From: Prosapia bicincta | Taxonomy: Eukaryota > Arthropoda > Insecta > Hemiptera > Cercopidae | Reading direction: 5' to 3' | DNA: 64,000 nt | NCBI GenBank assembly: GCA_036971475.1 | Contig: JBAIZL010000002.1 | Span: 227,791,143 to 227,855,142 of the forward strand | Shown here: positions 11,801 through 23,040 of the stretch, in pieces | Layout: every line of letters begins with the position of its first letter | Position numbering within the stretch: the first letter of the stretch is position 1 | Notes under the pieces: model-generated | What the model was told of the DNA's origin: nothing | Database searches by the model: none | What the model saw: only the letters and a program-made list of their open reading frames with translations | Made by a program: the position numbers and the translations under genes

Positions 11801-13489
11801 TATATAGACCTATAGGACTATTGCACTTTTAATAATGGTAAATTCAATTAATTTATTTTATGATTTTTAACTAATTTCTCAAGTATTTTGAAAAAAAACC
11901 TACATTATTGAGACAATGATATATATTTGTAAGAAACAAATATTACCCAGCAATGTAGGGCTACATAGGCATATTATTAGTATTATTGTAAAAACTCATA
12001 ATCGTAGCTTCAAACTAAAAAAAAAAGAAAACTAATCATATTTTAACTCTGCAAATATCTATTCAATACAAAAAACCTATATAAAAATCCTAGAATAAAA
12101 AAGCAACAAATTCACGAAAGGCTACTGTTTTATGTTATTTTCATTTTGTAGCAGAATGACACCGATGGAGTTATTTTAGTCCCTACTCATGATTACCTAC
12201 CAAATACGTTTTTTTACTATAATATTGTACCTAGTTTAAATCGAATGCCTAGCATTTCTTTGATGATCAAGACAGTCTCACATTGGTCAGTTCTGTTTAA
12301 GGCTTTGGAAGAAAAGTTTTTGAACGCAGATATTCCAATCATCTCCTACGCGTTAGAGCCGTCTCCAGTGGGACGTAATCTATAGATTTAGTCTAAATTA
12401 TATCTTTTTCCAAAATGTAAACTTGAATAGTTTAGTTTTTAATTACTATTTCGTACTTTTCGCCCTTATAATTACTGTTTTGCTCTTATTGTTTTATGGA
12501 CTATATTCATAAAATTATGTCTAGAATTCAGACTGAAGTTAATTCTATTTTAAAAAAGCAGAGTAAATTATAACGCTCATCTTCCAATGCACACACCATA
12601 GCCTACATTGGGTGTACAGGGCAGCCAATATTCCCGCCTCATGTCGTTTATTATATTTAGCTTTCAACTATTGGCCAGCCTACCTAACCATTATTCACAC
12701 AGTTTATGCGCAAAGCTGTGCCAACGTTGTTGTTGCTTGCCTACGGTATGCATTTATTTTTCTTTTCTTTATTTTATCCCAAATGCCAATTTCTTGAGAA
12801 AATACATCTAAAAGTCAAAGCGTTTTTATAGACAAGTGTCCGCATAAACATGCTTATTTTATGGTCTGACTATTCCGCTCTGACGTAGAAGGTTTCAATT
12901 TTTTCCCGTAAATGTTGAATGTGTCGTTGTGACGTGGGTTCGGATGTCATATATCGTAAAACTTGAAAGTTACAGTTGTCTGATATTATAAATTGAAACA
13001 TTAGATTTATACTTAAAGAAAAGTAATCTCCTAGTTTTTAGACTGCCTATGTATCTTCAAACTAAAAATCTTCAATAATATTTGATATGCCTATAAGCTA
13101 AATATTCGAAGCCTCGTGTCTGAATGCAAAGCTAAGAATATATTTCCCAGTCATAAATTTTATTTGAATTTTTCGTTCGAATCGATTGTATTCTAAGGTT
13201 TTACTTATTCTAAAAAACACTGGAATGTTTTGTTTTTAATTCAACCTTCTAACTCTGGTACTTCATGATTAGCTGTTGAAATTAGTTTGCCAATTGAATT
13301 TACTATCTGTAGCCTATTTTAGGAAGTAAATAAACGTAACAACAGCGATATCGACTGATAACAGCAGAGGCGTTTCGCTTATGTGCATTTTCTATATTGA
13401 TAGTCACGGATAAGACTCTTACTATGATAAATAATTTGAAAGTAAAACTTCAAATTGAATAACTCAGTAACAAATTTCAATTTCTTTCT
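8813..13489. other. Unique AT-rich sequence, no genes supported
   Basis: Scattered small open frames (for example 9117-9353, 12608-12811) have no recognisable motif or exon signals. A 15-16 bp exact tandem duplication (ACATTCGATTATACA) lies near 9741-9770. TAGGCCTA occurs near 9499, 11047 and 11232. Confidence 0.4.
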
Positions 13490-13680
13490 TTTACTTCCAA
13501 ACATTCCAATAATCTAACTTAACCATTAATTAGACATTAATCATTATGCCATACCTGTCAGGTAAAACCCTTGATAATTGGCAAGCCAGCCCAGAAGCAC
13601 ATTTCGTTTGTTAACTTTCGTGATGCCATTTCTCATTATGAAATGCAAAAGCAGTAACAGTTGCAAGCTACTTAATATTG
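13490..13680. promoter_or_regulatory. Candidate regulatory element: homeodomain words plus paired E-box
   Basis: A cluster of TAAT-core words (ACCATTAATTAGACATTAAT, then TCATTATG) is followed at 13552-13564 by TACCTGTCAGGTA. That is a near-palindrome holding two CAGGT half-sites in opposite orientation, the word used by Snail/ZEB-type zinc fingers. No function can be shown from sequence. Confidence 0.25.
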
Positions 13681-14389
13681 TCTAGACTTAATACCTTTTA
13701 TACGTTTAGAGGTGAATTCCGCCTCAAATAAAATTACAATATTGATTGTGTTTAGCCCTATTAGGGGTTAACGTAGGGGATCCGATCACTATAAACTGAT
13801 TAGGAATTACTTTAAAACATTTTTTTCTTTAAAATGCATAACTATCACTTGCTGTTGGAATGTAGGCTTACATACACTAATTATCAACTAATTTACATGT
13901 TTATTTATCTCACTAATAAATTGAAAATAAGAAAGAAAGAAGAATCCGATTTTTTGTGATATTGTACTTGTGTTATTAGAGGAAAGTCATCTTCTTCTTC
14001 TAGATTGTTAAATTTAAAATGAAAATGTTCCTTAGTAAAGAAAATTAACTTCGCATTTAGTATTAATAATGATAAACAGGCAACGCGGCTAGGTTTTAAC
14101 AACACCCCCTATAAAAGCATTGTTCCAGCAACGTTTTACCCGAGGCCGGCGATTACGATAAACTTGGAAACCACTTAGTGTAATTTTATGTTTAAATATT
14201 AATTCTGAAAGCATCCGCCAGGTGTTGCTATTAGCGTGTGTGCGTTTTATGGATAGAAGAAGACATTTATGAACAAAAGATATAACATCTTTTGAATGGT
14301 GAGTACTGTAGCCAAAATCCTAGTAAAAATTATCACTATTTAACAAACAAAACTATCGTCCACTCATTATACATACATGTTTATATAAG
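13681..14389. other. Unique AT-rich sequence
   Basis: A 66-codon minus-strand open frame at 13905-14105 has no recognisable motif. Nothing else supported. Confidence 0.4.
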
Positions 14390-14420
14390 ACGAGTTTCAA
14401 TAAACAAGTCATCATCAGTA
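14390..14420 (-). repeat. CTGATGA/GAAAC repeat core, minus strand
   Basis: On the minus strand CTGATGA (14418-14412) is followed by TGACTTGTTTATT and then GAAACTCGTC (GAAAC at 14398-14394). Spacing and flanks match the other family members, but the hairpin is partly lost. Confidence 0.5.
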
Positions 14421-16519
14421 GGCCAAATTTAAGTTTTACAGAAGTACAGTTTAAAACAGTTAATTATAACTAAATGTAACTAAGGCTTTTTTTTATATTT
14501 TAGGGCCTTTTTGTTATCAAGTATTGTTTTAATTATTGCACTCGTCACTGGAAAACGTTTGACGTAACAAAAGTGTTTATTGTGAGTTTCTATTTACATT
14601 GACTCACAAGACAAGCTCAAATCCTATTTTACAAAATTATCGCGTTACAAATGCTGACCTAAACTAATACTAGGCTATAGCTAGGCCTAATACGTAGGAC
14701 GTACCTTAATTAAGATAAATATATCAAGTTTTTCGTCCTTACAATTTAACGAATGTATTTATAATACAAAGTTTAATAGGTTATGTCTATTCTCCTATAG
14801 TTGAATTACTGCAAAACAATTTAAAAATTGATTGTTTTTTCTAGATAAGTAACTTAGACTACAGTTTTACAGAAAACGTGTGAAAAAAGTGAAATGTGTT
14901 CGTCTTTATAGGCCTATTATTATTTCATTTTGCGTTTTATTTTAAATTTGCGATACAACCCATAAATAACATATTTTCCAACACTTAAAAATATAACTAT
15001 GCACAAAATCGCACTACAAGCATCATAATTGTTATATTTTGCGCTGTTTTACAATTTCCGGTTAATTTTAAATTTTAACTCTTTGAAATAATAATTATTT
15101 TCTCTATTAAGCCTACATTTCTACTCTAATACAATTTTATACACTTAGCTATTATTTTATTGTTATGTACACAAACAAAATATAATTTTATTATTAATAA
15201 GGCTATAGCAACATACCTACATTGTAACCTTCTACACTCAGAGATAGCACAAAAATGGCTTGAAATCCACAATATTTCCTACAGGCTATGAACTTTTAAA
15301 AACTAGAATAAAGGCCTAGACCGTACAATACTAAAAAAGTCTAGAAAGGTAAACACTAGATTATAGTAGCTTGTAATATTCACTATCTTAAGAGGGTTTG
15401 TCATAAGTTGCCTAATTAGGCCTACTTCATTTATGAATTTTATTAAAAATCATTAAAACTATACACAGCCTAAATTATTTCACTTTCCTATATATTTTGT
15501 AGCTTATAGACCTACTGAAAAATTATTAAGTTTTCCAACAATAAATTTTCAATTACAGCACTACATGAAAATAAATTAAATGGAGAATAATTTACGTTCT
15601 TTCACTCCGTGAAATGCTACTTCTGTATTTTAGCATTTCCTCAATTCGATAGAGAAATGTTAATATGGCAATTTACAGTTTAAAGGCAACCATCCATTTA
15701 ATTCTGATCAATTTGAAGTAATCCCTGAACCAAAATAAGGTGAAGTTGGTTTTATTTTATGCTATTGTTATAACACTTTAATAAAAACTAATAATAGTAA
15801 AATAATAATAGGCCTATTAATTTATAATAGTAGGCCATACTAGTAAAGAAACTTCACGGTTTCGCATCTCATTCTTATGTTTACTTAAACATAAATTCTG
15901 AGATATTTAAAATTACGTAGGCCAATGTGAATTATTTTTTTCGTTGTTGCTATAATATGTTTAATAACATTACTATGGCCTTACGATCAAATATAATCAG
16001 AAAGAACTTTGGCTATAGTAACGTTTAGAGTTATAAATGATTTAGGCTATATAGCCTAATACTTCGTACTCTATCCAATGTTTACAAGTGTAAATTAATT
16101 CATATTGCAAACCTCTTAAAGAATAAGAAATAATTAGGCCTATAACTAAAAATATATATAAGGTATGCTTTGTATTGTACACTGTTATACAAAATAATGA
16201 ATCTAGTCTGTAAATTAATTATGGGTAATTGAGAACAAAGTCGAGATGTGTTATGCTGTAGGAAAAATAGTTTGTACACGATATTATAATAAAACCAACT
16301 AAATAATACGTTCTTTGACTTTTTTATTTCAGTGTAAAGTAAAGGTATGATGTTGCTCTTACAATAAGCAGGCAGAAAGGTAACTTACGAGTTAAAACTG
16401 ATAATGCGTTCTCCACATTAATAAACTATTTCAGATCTCCGTAAATCGTCGCACCATTTCAGTGAATAGGGAATGCCATTTAGAAATTAATTAGAAAATA
16501 AATTTTAAGTTTTTTGAAA
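14421..16519. other. Unique AT-rich sequence with many TAGGCCTA words
   Basis: No gene or RNA supported. TAGGCCTA or close variants occur near 14683, 14910, 15313, 15418, 15810 and 16136, often flanked by further A/T. Confidence 0.4.
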
Positions 16520-16880
16520 GAAAAAGCCCGCATCCGAGGAATTTAGCATCACTATCCGATGCCATCTAATTATAAGCCCTTAATGATACACAGAGCGTTT
16601 TGATAGCCCCCCAGCGGTGAGCGTTTACAAAACAAAAGAACCATCTCAAAATGGCGTCCAAGAAACTGGTTTGCTGAGCTTTCACGAACGGAAACCAGTA
16701 GCCGTCCCAGACCGCAATTAACCAAGGATTTCAGAAATTTACCTCAGCTGCATTAAAGTGCACGGTTTATGACTTTGTTAATTGTAATCGGGACGATTTA
16801 CGAATTCAAAGGAAATGCGAAATTAAACTTATTGCTTCACAAACGAATTTATTCATGGAAGAGTTTACAACTTCAATATC
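16520..16880. promoter_or_regulatory. Candidate conserved regulatory element
   Basis: A GC-richer block without a long frame, containing CATCTAATTATAAGCC, CCCTTAATGA and GCAATTAACC (homeodomain-type words), AAAATGGCGTCC (YY1-like) and CAGCTG (E-box). The density of such words in otherwise AT-rich DNA resembles animal conserved non-coding elements. This is inference only. Confidence 0.3.
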
Positions 16881-17074
16881 CGGTGTAAGGTAATGTAAAA
16901 ATTACAAGTTTATGGGCCTATTTTTTTAAAAGATATTGTGATAAACTGCTTAGCCATTCTTTGTAATTTACAGTAGCTTCTGTTCTGGGATACGGTCTGT
17001 CAGGTAGTCTTCCTTTGGTGCCTTTAATTCTAATATTAAAGTATTACAAAATCTATTCTCAAAATAAAGGCTAA

Positions 17075-17446
17075 TGGCCTATAGTCTACGAAAGTAAGCC
17101 TAACAGCCTATACAGTAGCCTATACAAATGTAAGCCTAACAGCCTATGTAGCCTATTTAAAAATAACTCTATCAGCGTATACAGTATCGTATACAATAGT
17201 GCGCCTAACTGCCTATACAGTAGCCTAAAGTAAGCCTAACAGCCTATACAGTATGCTTTACAAAAGTAAGCCTAGCAGCCAATACAGTAGCCTATACAAA
17301 AGTAAGCTCAGCAGCCTATACAGTAGCCTATACAAAAGTAATCCTAACAGCATATACAGTAGCCTATACAAATTTAACCCTAGCGGCCTATACAGTATCC
17401 TATACAAAAGTAAGACTAACAGCCTATACAGGATATACAAAAGCTT
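17075..17446. repeat. 36-bp tandem array built from TAGCCTA words, about 10 units
   Basis: The unit is about 36 bp and contains AGCCTAACAGCCTATACAG, then TAGCCTATACAAAAGTA. The first units are degenerate and the later ones (17230-17440) are closer to one another. Open frames on both strands (65 and 60 codons) with YKSK/LYR-type periodicity are by-products. Each unit carries two or three copies of (T)AGCCTA, a one-base-shorter version of TAGGCCTA. Confidence 0.93.
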
Positions 17447-18649
17447 ATGATGGTATAAATTGTTTATGTTTTACACCTGTAGAATATTCAATTTCTCTAG
17501 AACTCAAATTTATCGTAGCTTTTAAGTTTAATATGTCTAAATGTTTGTCTAAATGAGGTAGCCCATGTCAGCAGATGTGTTTCCACCTTAACAACTCAAT
17601 TTAAATATAAAACAAATTAAATAATTACATTCGTCAAAAGCAAAAAAACATTTTTAACTTCAAATATTTGTTTCAAAGACTTCGATTCAATTTGTCTAAG
17701 GCCAACGTATAATCCCTTTACAAACGCTACATTTAGTCTACTTCTTAATTTACACTACCTATAGACCTATATAAGGATTCTTATAATTAATTTAAACAAT
17801 ATTTGAAATATAAATTAGGGAGAAATGTATCGCTAACCGGAAAATGAAAACAAAATATTAATTGCTTGAATTTATGTTAATTTTATTAAACTGCTGTATA
17901 TTTTTATTAAATTCTTTCCATTTCTTCGTGAGAAATTAAAGTAGGCCTATTAAGCATTTAATCAATAAGCTTTAAACAAAATTGTAAATGGTGTTACTTC
18001 AGTAAATTTTAATTTATAAAGTTGGTAACTGTTTCTCAATTTAACAGTTTAAGGTCTAAGTTATTAGGATATATTTAAAAACCTTTTCGAATAGAATATT
18101 ATTAGAAACAAAAACGTTTTAACTAGGAATATCTAAATTGTAATTTAAAAAATGAAATAACTAAATTCAAGTCAAATTGAAGGTGAAGAATCAATGACAT
18201 TCTCAAAAAGAATATTTTATCTGCTCCAACTTAAATTAATACAAACTGAATCCAGTTCCATTCGGAACATCCAGTATTAATGCAGTGGGTGTAGGTCTAC
18301 ATTCAAGGACTACAAGGTACTTCAGTTTTTCTAAAACTATTTACCGTAATAGGGTAGGCAATCTGACCAACTAAAAATCTCCTGCCCATTTCAATATAGA
18401 CCACTGGTCCTAGATTAAACATTATTACTTAATTTCTCGCTAAAAATAAATGAAGCACATTATTCAATATTAGGCCTACAATAATATATATATATAGGTT
18501 GTAATTCACTATACATTTTCAAAATACGTATCTAGGACTTCATTTTTAGGGTCCTTATAAACTCGAAAGTCCATAAACTTACGATATAGTAAAGGGCTAA
18601 CTCTTAAATGTCTAAAGTCCCAGGGCTTACTAGCGGAAAATCTGTTGTC
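17447..18649. other. Unique AT-rich sequence
   Basis: No gene supported. TAGGCCTA near 17942 and 18473 and a short (TA)n run near 18485. Nothing else stands out. Confidence 0.4.
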
Positions 18650-18940
18650 ACAATGATTAATTTACTTGTCTTGATTAATTTAGTCGCAGTAAAACATGAG
18701 CAATAAACACGAATGACGATGAGGGTTTATGTGTGTAACAAGACTCAATGCCGGGCATAAAGGCCGATATACCTTGTCCATGTAATATTCAGCCAGTACT
18801 CACTACTCCTATTAAACTTGCAAGACACGATGTCAGGTTAGGGGCGGAGTGGGGGATGTTACCGTTTCAAAAACACTTAGCAGTTGCGATTACCACAATA
18901 CGGCCACTTTATGGCCGCCATTAACGCCCTGCTAAGGGTA
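18650..18940. promoter_or_regulatory. Candidate regulatory element with a CGGCCA/TGGCCG palindrome
   Basis: A GC-richer block containing TTGATTAATTTAGTCGC, GGGCATAAAGGCCGATATAC, AGGGGCGGAGTGG (Sp/KLF-like) and CGGCCACTTTATGGCCG (18901-18917), a 6-bp inverted repeat around an Abd-B/Hox-like TTTATGG, followed by CCATTAA. Motif density suggests an enhancer or boundary. No reading frame is convincing. Confidence 0.3.
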
Positions 18941-20698
18941 GTTTTGAGACTTTAGTGCGGGTTGTATTGTCAAATATAAAGAAATCATTAAGAGATACCT
19001 GTTTGAACCATTTTACTGTGGCAGAGAGATACTTTGATGTGAAACAATGTTTCATGTCTTTGTATGTTTTAAGGTTTTGTAAAATACTTGTAACTATTGA
19101 ACAAAAGTTCAAAATTATTTAAAAAACTGTCAATTTTTCTATAAAAATTCATTCGACGGATTTTCCGTTAAAGCTGTAAATAGAATTATCACAATAGGTA
19201 TGCTAAAACATTCGGAACTTAGATTTCACAATGTTTAAACTAAAATCCGTGTAAGACTAAATTTTTTTGAAATTTTGATTCATTTTACTTTTTATTTTAT
19301 TTTAAAGAACTTATTCAAGCACACCGAACTAATTTTAGTACATAATTCGTGGTAAGGGAGAGCGGAATAAACCTTACATGCTTTATAATTCGGTTTCTCT
19401 TGTAAAGTAAATTTTCCCCAGAGTCATGTGACTATTTTATAAAATATAAGCAATTAGGAGCAAACATCCATCGTCCATTAGGACAGTTTAAATCTGTTGA
19501 ACTATAGACTATGTGACTTCGCACATAAGTTAGGTAGTAGGAAAGACCATCGATTTAATTACTCAGGAATTTAAATGAAATCATGTTTACTAGTGAATCA
19601 TAGCACCAAAATTATCATTATAAAATAAACTTAATTTAAAATAATAAATAGGCTATACTTTCATATTTATTAGGTAATAACACAATCAGGTTCATTATAC
19701 GCGTAAATGAGAACAATGAGCACTATGAAAAGTTTAGATGCTTTTTTCTACATAAATTTTTAAAAACTAGCAAGAAAATAAATAGATTCTTAAGGTGTAA
19801 GGGTGTAAACATGTCTTAATTGTTTGTGTTCTTCCTCAAAATAAATTTAAAAATTCATAGGGGGTCTAAATGTTTATAAGAAAGTGCTTTAAAACTATGG
19901 TAATATTAAATAGATCTAGATGGAAACTTCCTAAAAGCTCAAATTCTTATTGCAAAAACTTTTATGTTGAATATTTGTACCGTAAAGCTACAAGAAATAG
20001 GATTGTATGACTAATTATTGCTGTAGATAGGACAAACAAAATGAGATAAATATTTCATTAAAATTTACACAAATTAAAGTGTCCATTAAAATTTCAAAAA
20101 TAATAAATATGAAATATGTCGACCATGAACTTTAGAAGTTCCTAGGCTATAATCGTGAAAGACTTAGTAATATGTTTTTTAAAATTTTAATATACTAAAA
20201 ATAGAAATTATTTTGACAAAGGTATTGTAATTTCCTATTAGGCTAAGACAAAAATTATTACTGGAAACCATATATTGTTGCTGACATAAAACTGTTTAGT
20301 CTAAACATTCTGGCCAAAATTTTTAAAAAAAAATACAAATAGAATATTGTTTTGTGTTTAAATATAGAAGTTGTTGGTAAAATATATAGGTTCCTACAGT
20401 TATAGGCCCTAGTAGGTCTATTAATGAATAGTATAAAGATTTTATAGTCACGTAATAAGCATTTAAATTATACCTATATAAAAAATTTAATTACAAGTTT
20501 TTAAACTTCTTTTTTAACCTAATTTAATTTTTAAAAAATATGTAAACATTTTTGTTAGATTTCTCCCTAATCAGTGATTATTCTTTCCTATGCCGCTAAA
20601 TTCAAAGGTGAATTTGTAAAGGAATAAACTCATAAACTCTTACTCGACTTACATAATGATTAATAATAAATTTAACTTTTTTTAATATATATATTTTT
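18941..20698. other. Unique AT-rich sequence
   Basis: No gene, RNA or repeat supported. A small minus-strand frame at 18921-19112 lacks any motif. Confidence 0.4.
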
Positions 20699-20950
20699 AT
20701 TGGCTACATAGGCTTCTTTTGTTTATAGGGAGGGCCTAATTATTTATGTAACTCTAATCGATGTAATGTAGGCCTACTTATGTAGCCAATTTATATATAG
20801 ACCTATACATATACACTGAAATAAATGTGAACAACAGAAGTTGTATTTTTTAAATACCTCTGAAGATGATTGTTGGGCAATCGAAATGTACATAAGGTTT
20901 AAACAAAATGTTATTTGTGGTTTAGAGGTTTTATTTATTTAAAAATAAAC
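20699..20950 (+). repeat. Dispersed repeat: inverted repeat plus CTGAAGA/hairpin/GAAA core
   Basis: A perfect 12-bp inverted repeat ATTGGCTACATA (20699-20710) / TATGTAGCCAAT (20779-20790) lies just upstream of CTGAAGA (20860-20866). Then come T, GATTGT-TGG-GCAATC (20868-20882) and GAAATGTACATAAGG (from 20883). The right flank ATGTACATAAGG is shared with the copies at 40.3, 43.0 and 54.5 kb, so these belong to one family. The hairpin is fully paired, counting one T-G wobble, although its sequence differs from the others. Confidence 0.65.
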
Positions 20951-22106
20951 ATTACGCCACAGTTGCTTCATATAGTTATAGTTATGAACAACAGAAAATC
21001 AAACACCCTGTAGCTGAAAAAAACAGCGAGTCTGTATTATATCTACATATTTACCCCCACACGGGTAGAATCCTCAAGAATTTGGTGCATTGCCTACACC
21101 AAACCCAAAAAATTATAAGCAATTATGTTTGCAGGTTTTAGTAGGCTAGCATATTATTTAAAAAAAATAAATATTTGAACCAACATAACCTGGGTTCACA
21201 ATTTTTGAAAGGTTAGGGATGTAAGTTATTAAATTTGAAATAATTGCTGCGTCATAGTAACGCCGTTTTTCGAAATAATTGTGTATTGACACACGTATAA
21301 AAGTAAATTTTGAAAAAGTTGTTTGTACTTTGTAGGTTAGGGAATTAAAGTTTATAATCAACGCAGTGGTTGTTGGGTTTGTTGTTCCATTTTGATCTTA
21401 TTATTATTAGGCCTATACCTAATGAAAATAATACATTTTACTTCAATGTCAAAAAATAAACATTTGAAACGATTAACCTACAACTAATTTATTATTATTA
21501 ATAACTAATACCGCAATAATGTGCGAAGTAAAATTATTATATTGTCTTACGGTTAAAACTGAAAATTAACGTAACATATAACACGAAAAATTGTAGAACT
21601 TCAATGTGAGTTATGTTAATAAATTGTCTAACTTTTTCACTTCTTGAAAAATATCAGTATTTCACAATTTTACTTGTTATTAACTAACATATATCTTTTG
21701 AATTTAAGTTCTAACTAAATTAATTTTATTAGGGGCTATTTTTTTCATTTTTTGTAGTGTAAGTTATCCATTTATATATTGTAAATTGTTGCACAAAATT
21801 AATCGTTATGTTGTTAGGCCCAACTTCCATTATATATTCCTTATAATGAGGCTATGATCTCCGGCTTAACGCAAAAGCGGCAACGCAATTTTATTAAGTA
21901 TTTACGAAAATGCAGCTCTGTATTAGGTCTTCGTTTATAATTAAAGTTAAATTTTGTAAATTTAAGACGAAGCTCATTCTAAAAACATAAAGTCGGAACG
22001 TTTTCAATAGGTTTAATTCTAAACTATAGCCTACCTATCTAAATTTAAATTTATTGAATTTAACAATAGTTCTTACACATGAAATATTAATAAGTTATAT
22101 TTTTTT
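20951..22106. other. Unique AT-rich sequence
   Basis: No gene supported. One 67-codon minus-strand frame at 21158-21361 has no motif. Confidence 0.4.
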
Positions 22107-22285
22107 AACAGATAAAAACATACACAAAATTCAAAAATTTACCATTCATTAAATCATACGCGTTTCTAAGTTGTAAGTTAGAGTTTGTGGTAGTAACACT
22201 CGCTGATGATGAAGACTTGGTCATTGAAACGCGTATGAGTCAATAAATGATTAATTTGTGAGTTTTGTTTATGTTTTTATCTGTT
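22107..22285 (+). repeat. Palindromic repeat element with CTGATGA/GAAAC core
   Basis: The ends form a perfect 16-bp inverted repeat, AACAGATAAAAACATA (22107-22122) and TATGTTTTTATCTGTT (22270-22285). Inside is a second inverted pair, CATACGCGTTTC (22155-22166) and GAAACGCGTATG (22226-22237). CTGATGA is at 22203-22209, followed by a partly paired hairpin (GAAGAC...GTCATT). The 179-bp unit has the layout of two opposed copies of the family end. Outside the ends no target duplication is clear. Confidence 0.7.
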
Positions 22286-22679
22286 TTAATATAACCTCAC
22301 AAGTTAAGCTCAAAGAATAGTTCAATAGGCCTATATATTTTTTTAATTAAAAAAAAAGTTTTTAAAAATTTAATTTTTTGTAACGAAATTAATATAAAAT
22401 AATAGATAGAGTTACTTTGAAAAATTATAAGTTTGATTTCCTTCATACAAAAATCCAAACATAATCAAACGTTTCAATGTCGTATTGGACATTGCACAGC
22501 ATATCAGAAATTTGCAAAATCTTTAAAATATAGAATAAACTATTCATTGCTAAAAATGTTTTTTACTTTAAAAAGGTTTTTCATTACAAACAATGGCCTA
22601 TTTATCACAGATTTATTAATCAAGATTTATAAATTACAATTTCCTAAGATACGCATTTGCTATATTCCCCTATAGTAAT
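22286..22679. other. Unique AT-rich sequence
   Basis: An 80-codon plus-strand frame at 22433-22675 is lysine/phenylalanine-rich because of base composition and has no motif. Nothing else supported. Confidence 0.4.
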
Positions 22680-23040
22680 TGCGTTTTTAAAATTTTCCCA
22701 CACGTTACCGTTATGGTTATCAGATAGCTGTTGAGTTTTTATATTACTCGCCATATTTAGAAGTATCGTTCGCATTTCCATAGGTTTTTTCAAGCCCCAA
22801 GAGGATGCTTTACACACTTTCGTCTCCCTTAACGACATGTTAACACTAACCACAAGTAGCTGCTGGCCGCTGTAAATCAACCCGCGTTATGTTTTTATTT
22901 AAGTGCAAGATTGTAAATGGCCAAGAAACGCGTCTGAAGCGGCAATAATATTTAACTTTAATGGCAATAATAAAAGTTAATGGCTTTATGATAGGGCGTC
23001 CATTGATGTAGGCACAAGACTCGAACCCCATCCGAAGTTT
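22680..23040. promoter_or_regulatory. Candidate regulatory element
   Basis: GC-richer block with CTAACCACAAG (Runx-like), AGCTGCTGGCCGCTGTAAATC, GTTAATGGCTTTATGATAGG (Hox-like) and CAATAATATTTAAC. Two minus-strand frames (78 and 61 codons) overlap it but have no splice signals or known motif, so a non-coding role seems likelier. Confidence 0.25.

Noticed and set aside
17253..17450. Open frames on both strands with YKSK- and LYR-type periodicity
   Set aside because: By-products of the 36-bp tandem array.
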